Assembly (NCBI GenBank): GCA_050633645.1
Contig: JBOEGX010000001.1
Span: 372,001-436,000, forward strand
DNA: 64,000 bases
Reading direction: 5' to 3'
DNA from: UBA1672 sp050633645
GTDB taxonomy: Bacteria; Pseudomonadota; Alphaproteobacteria; Micavibrionales; Micavibrionaceae
The notes under the pieces are model-generated. The model was not told the DNA's origin. It worked only from the letters and a program-made list of their open reading frames with translations, and did no database searches. Positions 46,794 to 55,267 of this stretch are shown here, one piece after another; position 1 is the stretch's first letter; every line of letters begins with the position of its first letter. The translations under genes were made by a program, and so were the position numbers.

Positions 46794-47543
46794 TTATGGT
46801 CTCACCTTTATAACACTTACGAACCAACCTGAAAACAGGCCAAGAGTAATGCACAGAAGTGCGTAAAAAAAACTATAGTCTTTTGAAGACTTCACAATAG
46901 ACGCATTTAATCCGACTTGCTTCACTTCCAATGTATTTTCATTATGCTGAATAATTTCACCATTTTTAATCAGATAGCTGTGAATTTTATACTCGCCCGT
47001 CATTGCAGACGGAGGAATACTGAACTGCACGCGAAAGAAATTATCATTGATGAACTTAAACTCGGATGGTTTATCAAAATATAGCGCTGCGTTCGTTTTC
47101 TTTTGTAACAACGAGGAGGTAAAAGGCGTTATATCTTTTATTTTCTTTGATTTCTTAATTGTAGTGGCGGCAATAAGCGCGGCATTGCCAATGCCATTAT
47201 CGTTTAAAACCGCGATAAATTCATCTGTATCGTTGTCATGCGATACCGCATATTGATAATAAGCTGGGAGGTCATTGAATGTCACAAAGTAACGGTTCAT
47301 CCACGCGCCCAGAACACGTTCTTTACGCCAAACCGTAATGTCTTTTTTAGGGCCTTCAACAGCGATTGCAATCTTTGTATTTTTATCCGCGCGACTACCG
47401 AACAGCTCTATTGTTGCTCCTGCGAAACCAACCGTTATATCGATATGGTCACTGGCTATCTCAACAGCCATATCATTTGTCTGAGCTTTCGATATATTTG
47501 GAAAAAGCACGGTAATAGCAAAAATAGTTAGAATTCTTATCAT
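46794..47543 (-). CDS. TIGR02186 family membrane-anchored protein
   Basis: The 249-residue protein has a signal sequence (MIRILTIFAITVLFPNISKA) and a C-terminal membrane helix near the end (DYSFFYALLCITLGLFSGWFV). The body (IDITVGFAGATIELFGSR, then KKDITVWRKERVLGAWMNR) fits the TIGR02186 family found next to TauE-like permeases in alphaproteobacteria. The start at 47543 has GGAG eight bases upstream; an ATG at 47549 overlaps the upstream stop. It likely works with the permease; role unknown. Confidence 0.82.
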   Translation of the reverse strand: MIRILTIFAITVLFPNISKAQTNDMAVEIASDHIDITVGFAGATIELFGSRADKNTKIAIAVEGPKKDITVWRKERVLGAWMNRYFVTFNDLPAYYQYAVSHDNDTDEFIAVLNDNGIGNAALIAATTIKKSKKIKDITPFTSSLLQKKTNAALYFDKPSEFKFINDNFFRVQFSIPPSAMTGEYKIHSYLIKNGEIIQHNENTLEVKQVGLNASIVKSSKDYSFFYALLCITLGLFSGWFVSVIKVRP

Positions 47544-47548
47544 TCCCA

Positions 47549-48460
47549 TTACTCCTGCATCATTATAAAAATTTCGGAAGGAACAAGAAATAGCTGTACC
47601 GCCATTTGTAAACACACCCCAAGAACCAAGAGTGCGAGAATTATTCGTGCTCTTGCGCCTGTTACGCGCTTTGATGCCAAAACACCGAACTGTGCGCCGA
47701 TCACTCCGCCAAGAATCAGTACTATTGCGAGGAGGATATCAACACTTTGGCTAACCGTCGCATGCATCATTGTTGCGAAGGCACTTGTGAAAATGATCTG
47801 AAAGAGTGATGTCCCAGCCACAAGCAATGGCGGCATCCCTAGAATATAGATCATTGCAGGGACAAGTAGAAATCCACCACCCACACCCATTGTGGATACA
47901 AGAAAACCGCTCACCAGCCCGATGCAACCAGGGACAAGGACACTAATATAGAGCTTTGATCTAGGAAAACGCATCTTATACGGCAACTTAGAAATAAATG
48001 AGGGGGCTTTTAACCGGTTAAATTCAGAACGCATTGTCTTCTTTTTGAAGCTGCTCAGTACGCCCTCAAACAACATCATGACACCTATTGAGCCAAGAAG
48101 GGCAATGTAGAGGAGCGATATAATGAAATCTATTTGCCCAAGATATCTTATAAATTGGAAGAAGCCCACCCCGATTACAGAGCCGAAAATACCACCGATG
48201 AGCATGACCGTTCCCACCATGAAATCCACATGATTACGCCGCCAATACCCCATAACGCCACTTACACCTGACGCGACGAGTTGGCTGCCTTGCGTTCCGA
48301 CCGCGATGGCGGATGGTATTCCCATGAAAATTAATAATGGCGTTGTCAAAAACCCACCGCCTACACCGAAAACACCAGAGATAAAACCGACAAACGCCCC
48401 TAGCAGAAAGATTGTTTCTACTGGTACGCTCATTTCCGCAATGGGCAAATAAATTTGCAC
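47549..48460 (-). CDS. TauE/SafE-family sulfite/anion exporter-like permease
   Basis: The 303-residue protein has about eight or nine membrane helices and the two conserved Gly-rich half-repeats of the TauE/SafE (DUF81) family: GFISGVFGVGGGFLTTPLL near residue 24, and GLVSGFLVSTMGVGGGFLL near 185. Relatives export sulfite or organosulfonates. It precedes the TIGR02186 gene, and its stop overlaps the alternative ATG of that gene. Substrate is not known from sequence. Confidence 0.9.
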   Translation of the reverse strand: MQIYLPIAEMSVPVETIFLLGAFVGFISGVFGVGGGFLTTPLLIFMGIPSAIAVGTQGSQLVASGVSGVMGYWRRNHVDFMVGTVMLIGGIFGSVIGVGFFQFIRYLGQIDFIISLLYIALLGSIGVMMLFEGVLSSFKKKTMRSEFNRLKAPSFISKLPYKMRFPRSKLYISVLVPGCIGLVSGFLVSTMGVGGGFLLVPAMIYILGMPPLLVAGTSLFQIIFTSAFATMMHATVSQSVDILLAIVLILGGVIGAQFGVLASKRVTGARARIILALLVLGVCLQMAVQLFLVPSEIFIMMQE

Positions 48461-48545
48461 GCCCGTTATTCCCGCTTTTATATATTGAACGTCTTTTATG
48501 ACATTCTTGTGACATATTTAATATTTCAGAGAGATTGCCTCTCAT

Positions 48546-48570
48546 AAAAAAAGAGGCACGAAGCCTCTTT
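48546..48570 (-). terminator. Rho-independent terminator of the secreted-protein gene
   Basis: Bases 48550-48557 (AAAGAGGC) pair with 48563-48570 (GCCTCTTT) around ACGAA. The A run at 48546-48551 gives a minus-strand U-tract. It lies three bases after the stop at 48573. Confidence 0.85.
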
Positions 48571-48572
48571 CA

Positions 48573-49247
48573 TTATAACTTATACGCATCAAGCTCTTGA
48601 GGGCCCTCAATTTCGATTTGCTCATCCCCTCCATTGAAATCGCGATAATACCCCTCGCTATTCGGGTGAGAGACGCGCTTGAAATCAACAGATTTTACAA
48701 TCGAAAGGAATGCAGGGCGCCATTTATCATAAACAGTTTCCTCTGACGAGCATTCAAGAATATATAAATTATTGCCGTAAACAGATGCGAAAGCCAAACC
48801 TTTTTTACGCACGATCGTGCTATCTGCTGTTTCATATGATGCCTCAACCATACTTGCATGACCATAACCTAAACCAGCATCATCTTTAAATGATATAACA
48901 TCCACCTCGTTATATTCACCAAGGTATAGATCCCAGAAATCACGGCTTATATATTGGCGCTGAACTTCTGCGGCGAGTTTTTCAGGATAAACGAGATAAC
49001 GCTCCTCATTTCGAACACGCACGCGGCACTCAACAAATTCGTTCACACCTTGCGCGGCGATTGTCAATTTATCGTCAGGTTTTTGATTGTTAATTTCCGC
49101 CCATGTATCAGGGAATGATACGCTGAAACGGTTTTGCTGATCCTCTACGACGAAAATCTCGGCCTGTGCCTGAGTGTTTGAAAAAGAAACAAGTGCCGAA
49201 GAACCGACAACTGCACCTAGTAAAAGTGTTTTCATGAAAGACTTCAT
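48573..49247 (-). CDS. secreted protein of unknown function
   Basis: With the ATG at 49247 (or 49235) the protein has 224 residues, a signal peptide (MKTLLLGAVVGSSALVSFSNTQAQA) and a compact beta-rich domain (FSVSFPDTWAEINNQKPDD, ... LYILECSSEETVYDKWRPAF). The C-terminus is acidic. Only the general secreted fold with a PsbP/LpqN-like look (NRFSVSFPDTW) is recognisable; the family is not certain. A 40-residue longer frame exists but has no family or ribosome-binding support. It is followed by a strong terminator. Confidence 0.75.
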   Translation of the reverse strand: MKSFMKTLLLGAVVGSSALVSFSNTQAQAEIFVVEDQQNRFSVSFPDTWAEINNQKPDDKLTIAAQGVNEFVECRVRVRNEERYLVYPEKLAAEVQRQYISRDFWDLYLGEYNEVDVISFKDDAGLGYGHASMVEASYETADSTIVRKKGLAFASVYGNNLYILECSSEETVYDKWRPAFLSIVKSVDFKRVSHPNSEGYYRDFNGGDEQIEIEGPQELDAYKL

Positions 49248-49370
49248 AATATACGCATATCCCAGTAAATTTAACTTCCGCCTGATATTGTGCAATCTTA
49301 GGAGACAAAATGCAAACATCTTCTTCAAAACATTGAATAAATTCACTGTGTTTTTACAAACAGACAAGCT

Positions 49371-50372
49371 TTATTCGTAAAAACCCATTATTTTTTGCAC
49401 CTGCATGAGGTTTTTTGAGGTTATTTCACGTGCTTGCTCTGCACCTTCCTTTAATGCAGAATCAATTTGCGCAGGATCATCAAGCAAGACGTTCATACGA
49501 TTTGTAATTGGCGCAAGCTTTTCAACTGCCAAATCAATAAAGGCAGGTTTGAATTGCCCGAACTGTTGGCCTGTGAATTTTTGAACAACAGCCTCCTTTG
49601 TTTCACCAGAAAGGGCGGCATATAATGTCACGAGGTTTAGCGCCTCAGGCCTGCCACTTAATTCTTCCAACGTTTCGGGCAATGGATCTGCATCTGTCTT
49701 CGCCTTCTTAATTTTCTTTGCGATAAGGTCGGCATCATCCGTTAAATTAATGCGAGTCATATCGGAATCGGCTGACTTGCTCATTTTCTGCGTTCCATCA
49801 CGAAGGGACATAACGCGCGGCGCGGGTCCTGCTATTACGGGTTCTGGCTGAATAAAGAAGTCCGTTTTATAGCGCGTATTAAAAGTGGCAGCCAAATCCC
49901 GTGTTAGTTCCAAATGCTGTTTCTGATCCTCACCCACGGGAACATGGGTTGCATTATATATAAGAATATCTGCGGCCATCAAAACGGGATATGCGAATAG
50001 CCCAAGCCCTGCACGCTCGGCATTTTTACCTGCTTTATCCTTGAACTGGGTCATGCGTTCAAGCTTTCCCATTTGCGCCATGGTAGCGAGCAACCACATA
50101 AGCTGGGAATGCTCTGGGATATGCGATTGCACGAAGATTGATGATTTTGACGGATCTATCCCCGCTGCCATATATGCCGCCGCAATTTCACGCGTTGCAT
50201 TTGATAAATTCGCGGGGTCATAATCTGCGGTGATAGCATGTAGATCAACCACACAATATAGACATTGTGTGTCTTTTTCGTCTTGAAACGTTACCCAGTT
50301 TTTTAGCGCGCCAAGGTAGTTCCCCAAGTGAAGCTGGCTGGTGGGCTGCATGCCTGATAATATGCGTTTCAT
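49371..50372 (-). CDS. trpS: tryptophanyl-tRNA synthetase
   Basis: The 333-residue class I synthetase charges tRNA-Trp. HLGN (the HIGH motif) is at about residues 15-18, and KMSKS lies in QKMSKSADSD near 197. The ATG at 50372 (MKRILSGMQPTS) has an AAAAGG site. An upstream TTG at 50393 would overlap murJ by four bases. It lies 17 bases after murJ on the same strand. Confidence 0.95.
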   Translation of the reverse strand: MKRILSGMQPTSQLHLGNYLGALKNWVTFQDEKDTQCLYCVVDLHAITADYDPANLSNATREIAAAYMAAGIDPSKSSIFVQSHIPEHSQLMWLLATMAQMGKLERMTQFKDKAGKNAERAGLGLFAYPVLMAADILIYNATHVPVGEDQKQHLELTRDLAATFNTRYKTDFFIQPEPVIAGPAPRVMSLRDGTQKMSKSADSDMTRINLTDDADLIAKKIKKAKTDADPLPETLEELSGRPEALNLVTLYAALSGETKEAVVQKFTGQQFGQFKPAFIDLAVEKLAPITNRMNVLLDDPAQIDSALKEGAEQAREITSKNLMQVQKIMGFYE

Positions 50373-50389
50373 TGTCTTAACCTTTTTAT

Positions 50390-51937
50390 TCAAGAGCGTT
50401 TGAGTAAATACCGCTTAACATCTGATACTTTTACTACACTACTGAGCAGAATTGCACTGGCATAGATGAGTGCTCCTGCCAATATAATACAGCATAGCGC
50501 ACCAATCTTTGTGAATATATCACCATCAATAATAATATCGCTCATAAGCGCGGCGAGTATATACACGGTGAGCCCCATGACACAAGATGCACCAATAATT
50601 TTCGGCATGTTACGAAGGAACTTCGCGTCAAAATGCGCGGTTGGGTGCTTTTTCAATGCTTTAATATGTAGGTATATTTGAACCCACGCGGTCAACCCTG
50701 TTGCCAAGGCAATCCCAACCACCCCCATAAAGCCAATAAGGGCGAGACTCAAAGCGATGTTCATAGCCGTTGCTATCATAGAAATACGTACGGGAGTTTT
50801 AGTATCTTCTCTTGACCAATGCGCGGTTGAGAACACCTTTATCGCAATATAGGCTGGTAAACCGAGGGCATAAGCACTTAAGACTTTTGCGGTCATTGCG
50901 CTATCTTCGGGGGTAAACTCTCCGCGCTCGAATAATACTGTTATCAAGGTAAGTGGCATAACAGCAAGAGCCACCGCGGCAGGCAAAGCCAAAAGCATGC
51001 AATACTCCAAAGATCTATTAAATAAGTGCCTTGCTTCAGACTTATCTTCTTGTACCATTGCCCGCGATAACATCGGTAAAAGCGCCGTCCCTACTGCAAT
51101 ACCCACAATACCAAGGGGAAGCTGATTTAAACGGTCTGCATAATAGAGATAGGAGATTGAACCCTCTTGAAGAAATGACGCTATAATAATGTCGGCGAAT
51201 AAATTAATATGCACCACCCCCGCCCCGATAACGGCTGGCCCCATAAGATACATGATTTTTTTGACATCAGCATCAAATCGCGGCAGCGCCATTTTAATTT
51301 TAACGCCTGCGCGCCTTACACAAATAAGAAGAAATACGAATTGCAATATGCCTGATGCAAACAAGCCATAAGCCATTGCGTGGCCAGCGGTTTCGAATAA
51401 ATCACTTAGAAGAAGTGCTATAATAAGGCTCAAATTAAACAGCACTGGCGCAAAGGCAAAAGGCGCAAAACGGTTCATTGCGTTTAACACTCCGCCTAAC
51501 AACGCGGTCATCGACATAAAGAGAAGATAAGGAAATGTAACGCGCGTTAGCTCTACCGCTAAATTCACTTGCGCGGGGTCATCGGCAAAACCAGGCGCAA
51601 TGGCGCGGATCAATAACGGCATAAAGATTAGCGCCACAAAGGTGAATACACTTAACGCCGAGAGCATAACCATAAGCATATTACTCGCGAAGGCATCCGT
51701 TTGTATTTGTGAGTCCGTTTCTAATTTTTTCGAATATACAGGCACAAACGCAATGCTGAATGCACCTTCGGCGGTTATGCGCCGGAATAAGTTAGGGATT
51801 TTAAGCGCGACAAAGAATGCGTCACCCACCGGCCCTGCACCGAGATAGGCAGCCGTCAGCACATCACGCGCGAATCCTGCGATACGTGATAAACCTGTCA
51901 TTCCTGCTACAGTAGCCATAGCTTTTACCAATTTCAT
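50390..51937 (-). CDS. murJ: lipid II flippase MurJ
   Basis: The 515-residue MVF/MATE-type protein has about 14 membrane helices and flips lipid II for peptidoglycan synthesis. The N-terminal signature (GLSRIAGFARDVLTAAYLGAG) and KIPNLFRRITAEGAFSIAFVP are typical. It is followed at once by trpS. ubiE is divergent on the other side across a short gap. Confidence 0.95.
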   Translation of the reverse strand: MKLVKAMATVAGMTGLSRIAGFARDVLTAAYLGAGPVGDAFFVALKIPNLFRRITAEGAFSIAFVPVYSKKLETDSQIQTDAFASNMLMVMLSALSVFTFVALIFMPLLIRAIAPGFADDPAQVNLAVELTRVTFPYLLFMSMTALLGGVLNAMNRFAPFAFAPVLFNLSLIIALLLSDLFETAGHAMAYGLFASGILQFVFLLICVRRAGVKIKMALPRFDADVKKIMYLMGPAVIGAGVVHINLFADIIIASFLQEGSISYLYYADRLNQLPLGIVGIAVGTALLPMLSRAMVQEDKSEARHLFNRSLEYCMLLALPAAVALAVMPLTLITVLFERGEFTPEDSAMTAKVLSAYALGLPAYIAIKVFSTAHWSREDTKTPVRISMIATAMNIALSLALIGFMGVVGIALATGLTAWVQIYLHIKALKKHPTAHFDAKFLRNMPKIIGASCVMGLTVYILAALMSDIIIDGDIFTKIGALCCIILAGALIYASAILLSSVVKVSDVKRYLLKRS

Positions 51938-51974
51938 GTGCTAACTACTATCACTATTCAAGGAGAAAAACAGC

Positions 51975-52739
51975 ATGGAAAATCCTGAAAAGTCATGGTT
52001 TGGTGAAAAAGAAGTCACTCCAGATGAAAAAACCAAAGGCGTTATTGGCGTTTTTGACAGTGTTGCCGATCAATATGATGTCATGAATGACTTTATGAGC
52101 CTTGGCATTCATCGCCTGTGGAAAGATCAATTTATTCGTATGATCCGCCCGCGCGCGTCTGTTGCTGGCCGCCCTATGGATTATCTTGATGTGGCGGGTG
52201 GGACTGGTGATATCGCCTTTCGTATTCGTTCGAAAATCGGCAGCGGCGCAAATATTACCCTTTGTGACCTTAATGACAATATGCTTTCCGTTGGCCGTAA
52301 CAGATCCATCGATAAAGGATGGGTGAATGACTTTACATGGGTCACGGGCAATGCAGAAGCTCTTCCCCTGCCTGATAATAGCATCGATATTTACACCATC
52401 GCCTTTGGCCTTCGTAATGTTACGCATATAGACACAGCGCTTAGCGAAGCACACCGCGTATTAAGACCTGGCGGAAAGTTTTTCTGTCTTGAATTTTCTC
52501 ATGTTCAGCCCAAAATTTTTGCCAAAGCGTATGATGCGTACTCTTATAATGTCATTCCATTTCTAGGGAAAAAAGTGGCTGGTGATCGTGATAGCTATCA
52601 ATATCTTGTAGAGAGCATTCGCAAATTTCCGACCCAAAAGAACCTTATGAGGCGCATGCAAGGTGCAAATTTCAAACGATGCCGATACACCAATTTATCG
52701 GCTGGGATTGTTGCTGTGCATCAAGGAACAAAAATATAA
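51975..52739 (+). CDS. ubiE: demethylmenaquinone/ubiquinone methyltransferase UbiE
   Basis: The 254-residue SAM-dependent enzyme makes a C-methylation in ubiquinone synthesis. It has the UbiE signatures VFDSVADQYDVMNDFMSLG, LDVAGGTGDIAF for SAM binding, and YTIAFGLRNVTHID. An AGGAG site is nine bases upstream of the ATG. It is divergent from murJ and ends in a probable terminator. Confidence 0.95.
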   Translation: MENPEKSWFGEKEVTPDEKTKGVIGVFDSVADQYDVMNDFMSLGIHRLWKDQFIRMIRPRASVAGRPMDYLDVAGGTGDIAFRIRSKIGSGANITLCDLNDNMLSVGRNRSIDKGWVNDFTWVTGNAEALPLPDNSIDIYTIAFGLRNVTHIDTALSEAHRVLRPGGKFFCLEFSHVQPKIFAKAYDAYSYNVIPFLGKKVAGDRDSYQYLVESIRKFPTQKNLMRRMQGANFKRCRYTNLSAGIVAVHQGTKI

Positions 52740-52750
52740 GGCAAGTTATC

Positions 52751-52782
52751 ATCACAAATAAGTATAACGTTATTGTGATTTT
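52751..52782 (+). terminator. probable terminator of ubiE
   Basis: ATCACAAATAA (52751-52761) and TTATTGTGAT (52770-52779) pair over ten bases with one bulge, followed by TTT G TTT. The stem is AT-rich, so strength is uncertain. Confidence 0.5.
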
Positions 52783-52784
52783 GT

Positions 52785-52814
52785 TTGACAGGTCATGACC
52801 CGTTATTGCATTAT
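52785..52814 (+). promoter_or_regulatory. candidate promoter of the acidic anchored-protein gene
   Basis: TTGACA at 52785-52790 is a perfect -35, with CATTAT at 52809-52814 eighteen bases on. It lies about 66 bases before the next ATG. Confidence 0.5.
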
Positions 52815-52879
52815 CCGCCACTAAGCGCTTTTAGCGATAATTATATAACAAACTTTAAGAGTGAGAAAGGCTACATAAA

Positions 52880-53449
52880 ATGAGCAACTTCACAAAATCA
52901 ATTCTATATTCAACAACTGTATTGGCTGCTGGTCTTGTTGCAATCTTTGCAATATACAACAATGTTTCTACAAGTGAAGATGGCGCAGTTGTAGCGCAAA
53001 TCACTCCTGCCGCTGGTGAGAGCACACTCGGTATTGAGTTTGATGCTGCCGAAGCAGAAGCACAGGCAACAGATATGGTTAAAGGCGCAACTGAATCCGT
53101 TCTTGGTGCGGCTGAAACCGTTGGCGAAGGCATTAACAGTGCGATGGAAGCAACAGACGGTGCATTGGCAAAAGCTGGTGAAGCTATTACGGACACAACT
53201 GGCGAAGCGCTCAATGCTCTTTCACCTGCGTCTGGTGAGCTTATGGATAAAACAGAAGATGGCGCGGTTGCCGTTGAAGATGCACTTGAAGACGTTGCTC
53301 CTGCATCTGGCGAAGAAGCTACTACTGAAGAGCATCACGAAGGTGAAGAAGCTGAAGTGACTGGCGAAGAAGCCGAAGCGACTACCGAAGAATCTGAAGC
53401 GGCTGATGAAGAATCAACGACTGAAGAGCACACAGAAGAAGCTCATTAA
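52880..53449 (+). CDS. acidic, membrane-anchored low-complexity protein
   Basis: The 189-residue protein has one N-terminal hydrophobic segment (about residues 8-26, LYSTTVLAAGLVAIFAIYN), then an Ala/Glu/Thr-rich body with helical apolipoprotein-like stretches (about 65-120) and a highly acidic tail with Glu and His. A short element recurs three times: TPAAGES, SPASGEL and APASGEE. No family is recognised. It has its own candidate promoter and a strong terminator, so it is a single-gene unit. A periplasmic role is inferred from the anchor only. Confidence 0.75.
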   Translation: MSNFTKSILYSTTVLAAGLVAIFAIYNNVSTSEDGAVVAQITPAAGESTLGIEFDAAEAEAQATDMVKGATESVLGAAETVGEGINSAMEATDGALAKAGEAITDTTGEALNALSPASGELMDKTEDGAVAVEDALEDVAPASGEEATTEEHHEGEEAEVTGEEAEATTEESEAADEESTTEEHTEEAH

Positions 53450-53477
53450 GCTTAACAGTTTTTATAAGATTTTCTTA

Positions 53478-53510
53478 AAAGCCTTGCCGTGTGTGCGAGG
53501 CTTTTTCTTT
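53478..53510 (+). terminator. Rho-independent terminator
   Basis: AAAGCCTTGC (53478-53487) pairs with GCGAGGCTTT (53495-53504) around CGTGTGT, followed by a T-rich run. It ends the acidic-protein gene. Confidence 0.85.
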
Positions 53511-53541
53511 ACAAAAAAACAGATACGCGTGATAATGCAAA

Positions 53542-54750
53542 ATGCTTAAAGATAAAAATATTTTACTTATTATTTCGGGTGGGATTGCGGCCTATAAGTC
53601 TCTTGAACTTATCCGCCTTATTCGTAAAAACAACGCTAATGTCAGGTGTATTTTGACCTCTGGTGGGGCGCAGTTTGTCACGCCCCTTAGTGTTTCGTCA
53701 CTATCTGAAAACAAAGTTTATAGTGATTTATGGTCGCTTACGGATGAGGCAGAAATGGGGCATATCCGCCTTAGCCGTGAAAATGACCTCATCGTGGTTG
53801 CGCCCGCAAGTGCAGATATACTGGCAAAAATGGCACATGGCATGGCAAATGATTTGGCGAGCACCACATTACTCGCGGCGAATAAACCTATATTAGTTGC
53901 GCCTGCGATGAACCCCGAAATGTGGAGCAACACAGCCACGCAGGATAATATTGCAGCTCTCAAAGACAGGGGTGTTTTGTTTTGCGGCCCTGATGAGGGC
54001 GAGATGGCATGTGGCGAGACTGGTCTAGGGCGTATGAGCGAAGCTGATTCTATCTTTGGCGCTCTTACTGATTTTTTTTTTGAAAAACCATTAAACGGTA
54101 AGCATGCGATTGTAACGAGCGGCCCAACATTTGAACCGCTTGATCCTGTTCGTTTTTTGGGAAATCGGTCTTCGGGTAAGCAGGGCCACGCCATTGCTTC
54201 TGCTCTTCGTGATGCAGGTGCCGATGTCACATTGATTTGTGGACCAGTTCACTTGCCGCCCCCTACGGGCGTCAAAACAATTCATGTAGAGACAGGAAAG
54301 CAGATGCTTGCGGCTTGTGAAAGCGCCCTGCCCGCCGATATTTGCGTGTGTGCGGCGGCAGTTAGTGATTGGGCACCCGAGACGGCATCCGCGCAAAAAA
54401 TCAAAAAAACAAACGCCCAACATACGCCTGAATTAAAACTCACTCAAAACCCTGACATATTACAGACCATTGCGAGCCACAAGGCCAAGCGCCCGAAATT
54501 GGTTATTGGCTTTGCGGCAGAAACTCAAGACGTTGAAATGAACGCAAAAGAGAAAATAAAGCGCAAAGGATGTGACTGGATTATAGCCAATCAAGTCGGC
54601 GCAGATGAAAATGGTAATGAAAAGGCTTTCGGAACAGATGAAAATCAAATATATTTCCTTACTCTAAATAATGTAGAAAAGTGGGAACGGATGCGAAAAA
54701 CAGAAATCGCAGAGAGGCTCGCCCATAAAATAATAGAGGAATTTAAATAA
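53542..54750 (+). CDS. coaBC: bifunctional phosphopantothenoylcysteine decarboxylase / phosphopantothenate-cysteine ligase
   Basis: The 402-residue protein carries both CoA-synthesis steps. The N-terminal flavoprotein half has SGGIAAYKS, the PAMNPEMW motif and the catalytic Cys in GEMACGETGLGRM. The C-terminal ligase half starts with VTSGPTFEPLDPVRF and RSSGKQGHAIA. The TAA stop overlaps the ATG of dut as TAATG, a common translational coupling. Length is normal. Confidence 0.96.
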   Translation: MLKDKNILLIISGGIAAYKSLELIRLIRKNNANVRCILTSGGAQFVTPLSVSSLSENKVYSDLWSLTDEAEMGHIRLSRENDLIVVAPASADILAKMAHGMANDLASTTLLAANKPILVAPAMNPEMWSNTATQDNIAALKDRGVLFCGPDEGEMACGETGLGRMSEADSIFGALTDFFFEKPLNGKHAIVTSGPTFEPLDPVRFLGNRSSGKQGHAIASALRDAGADVTLICGPVHLPPPTGVKTIHVETGKQMLAACESALPADICVCAAAVSDWAPETASAQKIKKTNAQHTPELKLTQNPDILQTIASHKAKRPKLVIGFAAETQDVEMNAKEKIKRKGCDWIIANQVGADENGNEKAFGTDENQIYFLTLNNVEKWERMRKTEIAERLAHKIIEEFK

Positions 54751-55235
54751 TGCCGCATAAGTTAAACGAAGTTGTTAATGACGACGACATTAAGGTCGCC
54801 TTGAAACCGCTCGACCATGCGGTTGGGCTTAAGTTGCCTTCATACGCGACGACACAATCTGCTGGTATGGATTTAACGGCGGCGCTTGAAGAAGCGTTGG
54901 AGCTTGGAGCGGGTGAGCGCGCGCTTATTCCAACTGGTTTATCCATTGCCCTGCCCTTGGGGTTTGAAGCACAAATTCGTCCGCGCTCTGGCCTTGCCAT
55001 TAATCACGGCGTTACCGTTTTGAATACGCCAGGCACAATTGACGCGGATTATCGCGGTGAAATTAAGGTTATTTTGATCAATCATGGGCAAGAGCCATTT
55101 ACGGTTCAACGTGGGATGCGTATCGCACAAATGGTTGTTGAGCGTTATACCCATGTAAACTGGGAGATCGTAACTGATCTTGACGAAAATTCTGAACGTG
55201 GAACTGGCGGATTTGGCTCCACAGGTAAAGAGTAA
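54750..55235 (+). CDS. dut: dUTP diphosphatase
   Basis: The 161-residue enzyme hydrolyses dUTP to dUMP, protecting DNA from uracil. The five family motifs are visible: SAGMDLTA, PRSGLAINHG, GTIDADYRGE, RIAQMVV and the C-terminal RGTGGFGSTG. The first 25 residues before SAGMDL are a little longer than usual. It overlaps coaBC by one base, the usual coaBC-dut pair. Confidence 0.95.
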   Translation: MPHKLNEVVNDDDIKVALKPLDHAVGLKLPSYATTQSAGMDLTAALEEALELGAGERALIPTGLSIALPLGFEAQIRPRSGLAINHGVTVLNTPGTIDADYRGEIKVILINHGQEPFTVQRGMRIAQMVVERYTHVNWEIVTDLDENSERGTGGFGSTGKE

Positions 55236-55267
55236 TTATTAGACAATGAAAGTCAGGAGCGAACCTT

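Noticed and set aside
51993..52454. 153-codon open frame antisense to ubiE
   Set aside because: Shadow of a well-supported gene; no ribosome-binding site or recognisable motif.
53718..54230. 170-codon open frame antisense to coaBC
   Set aside because: Shadow of a catalytic domain with all motifs on the plus strand.
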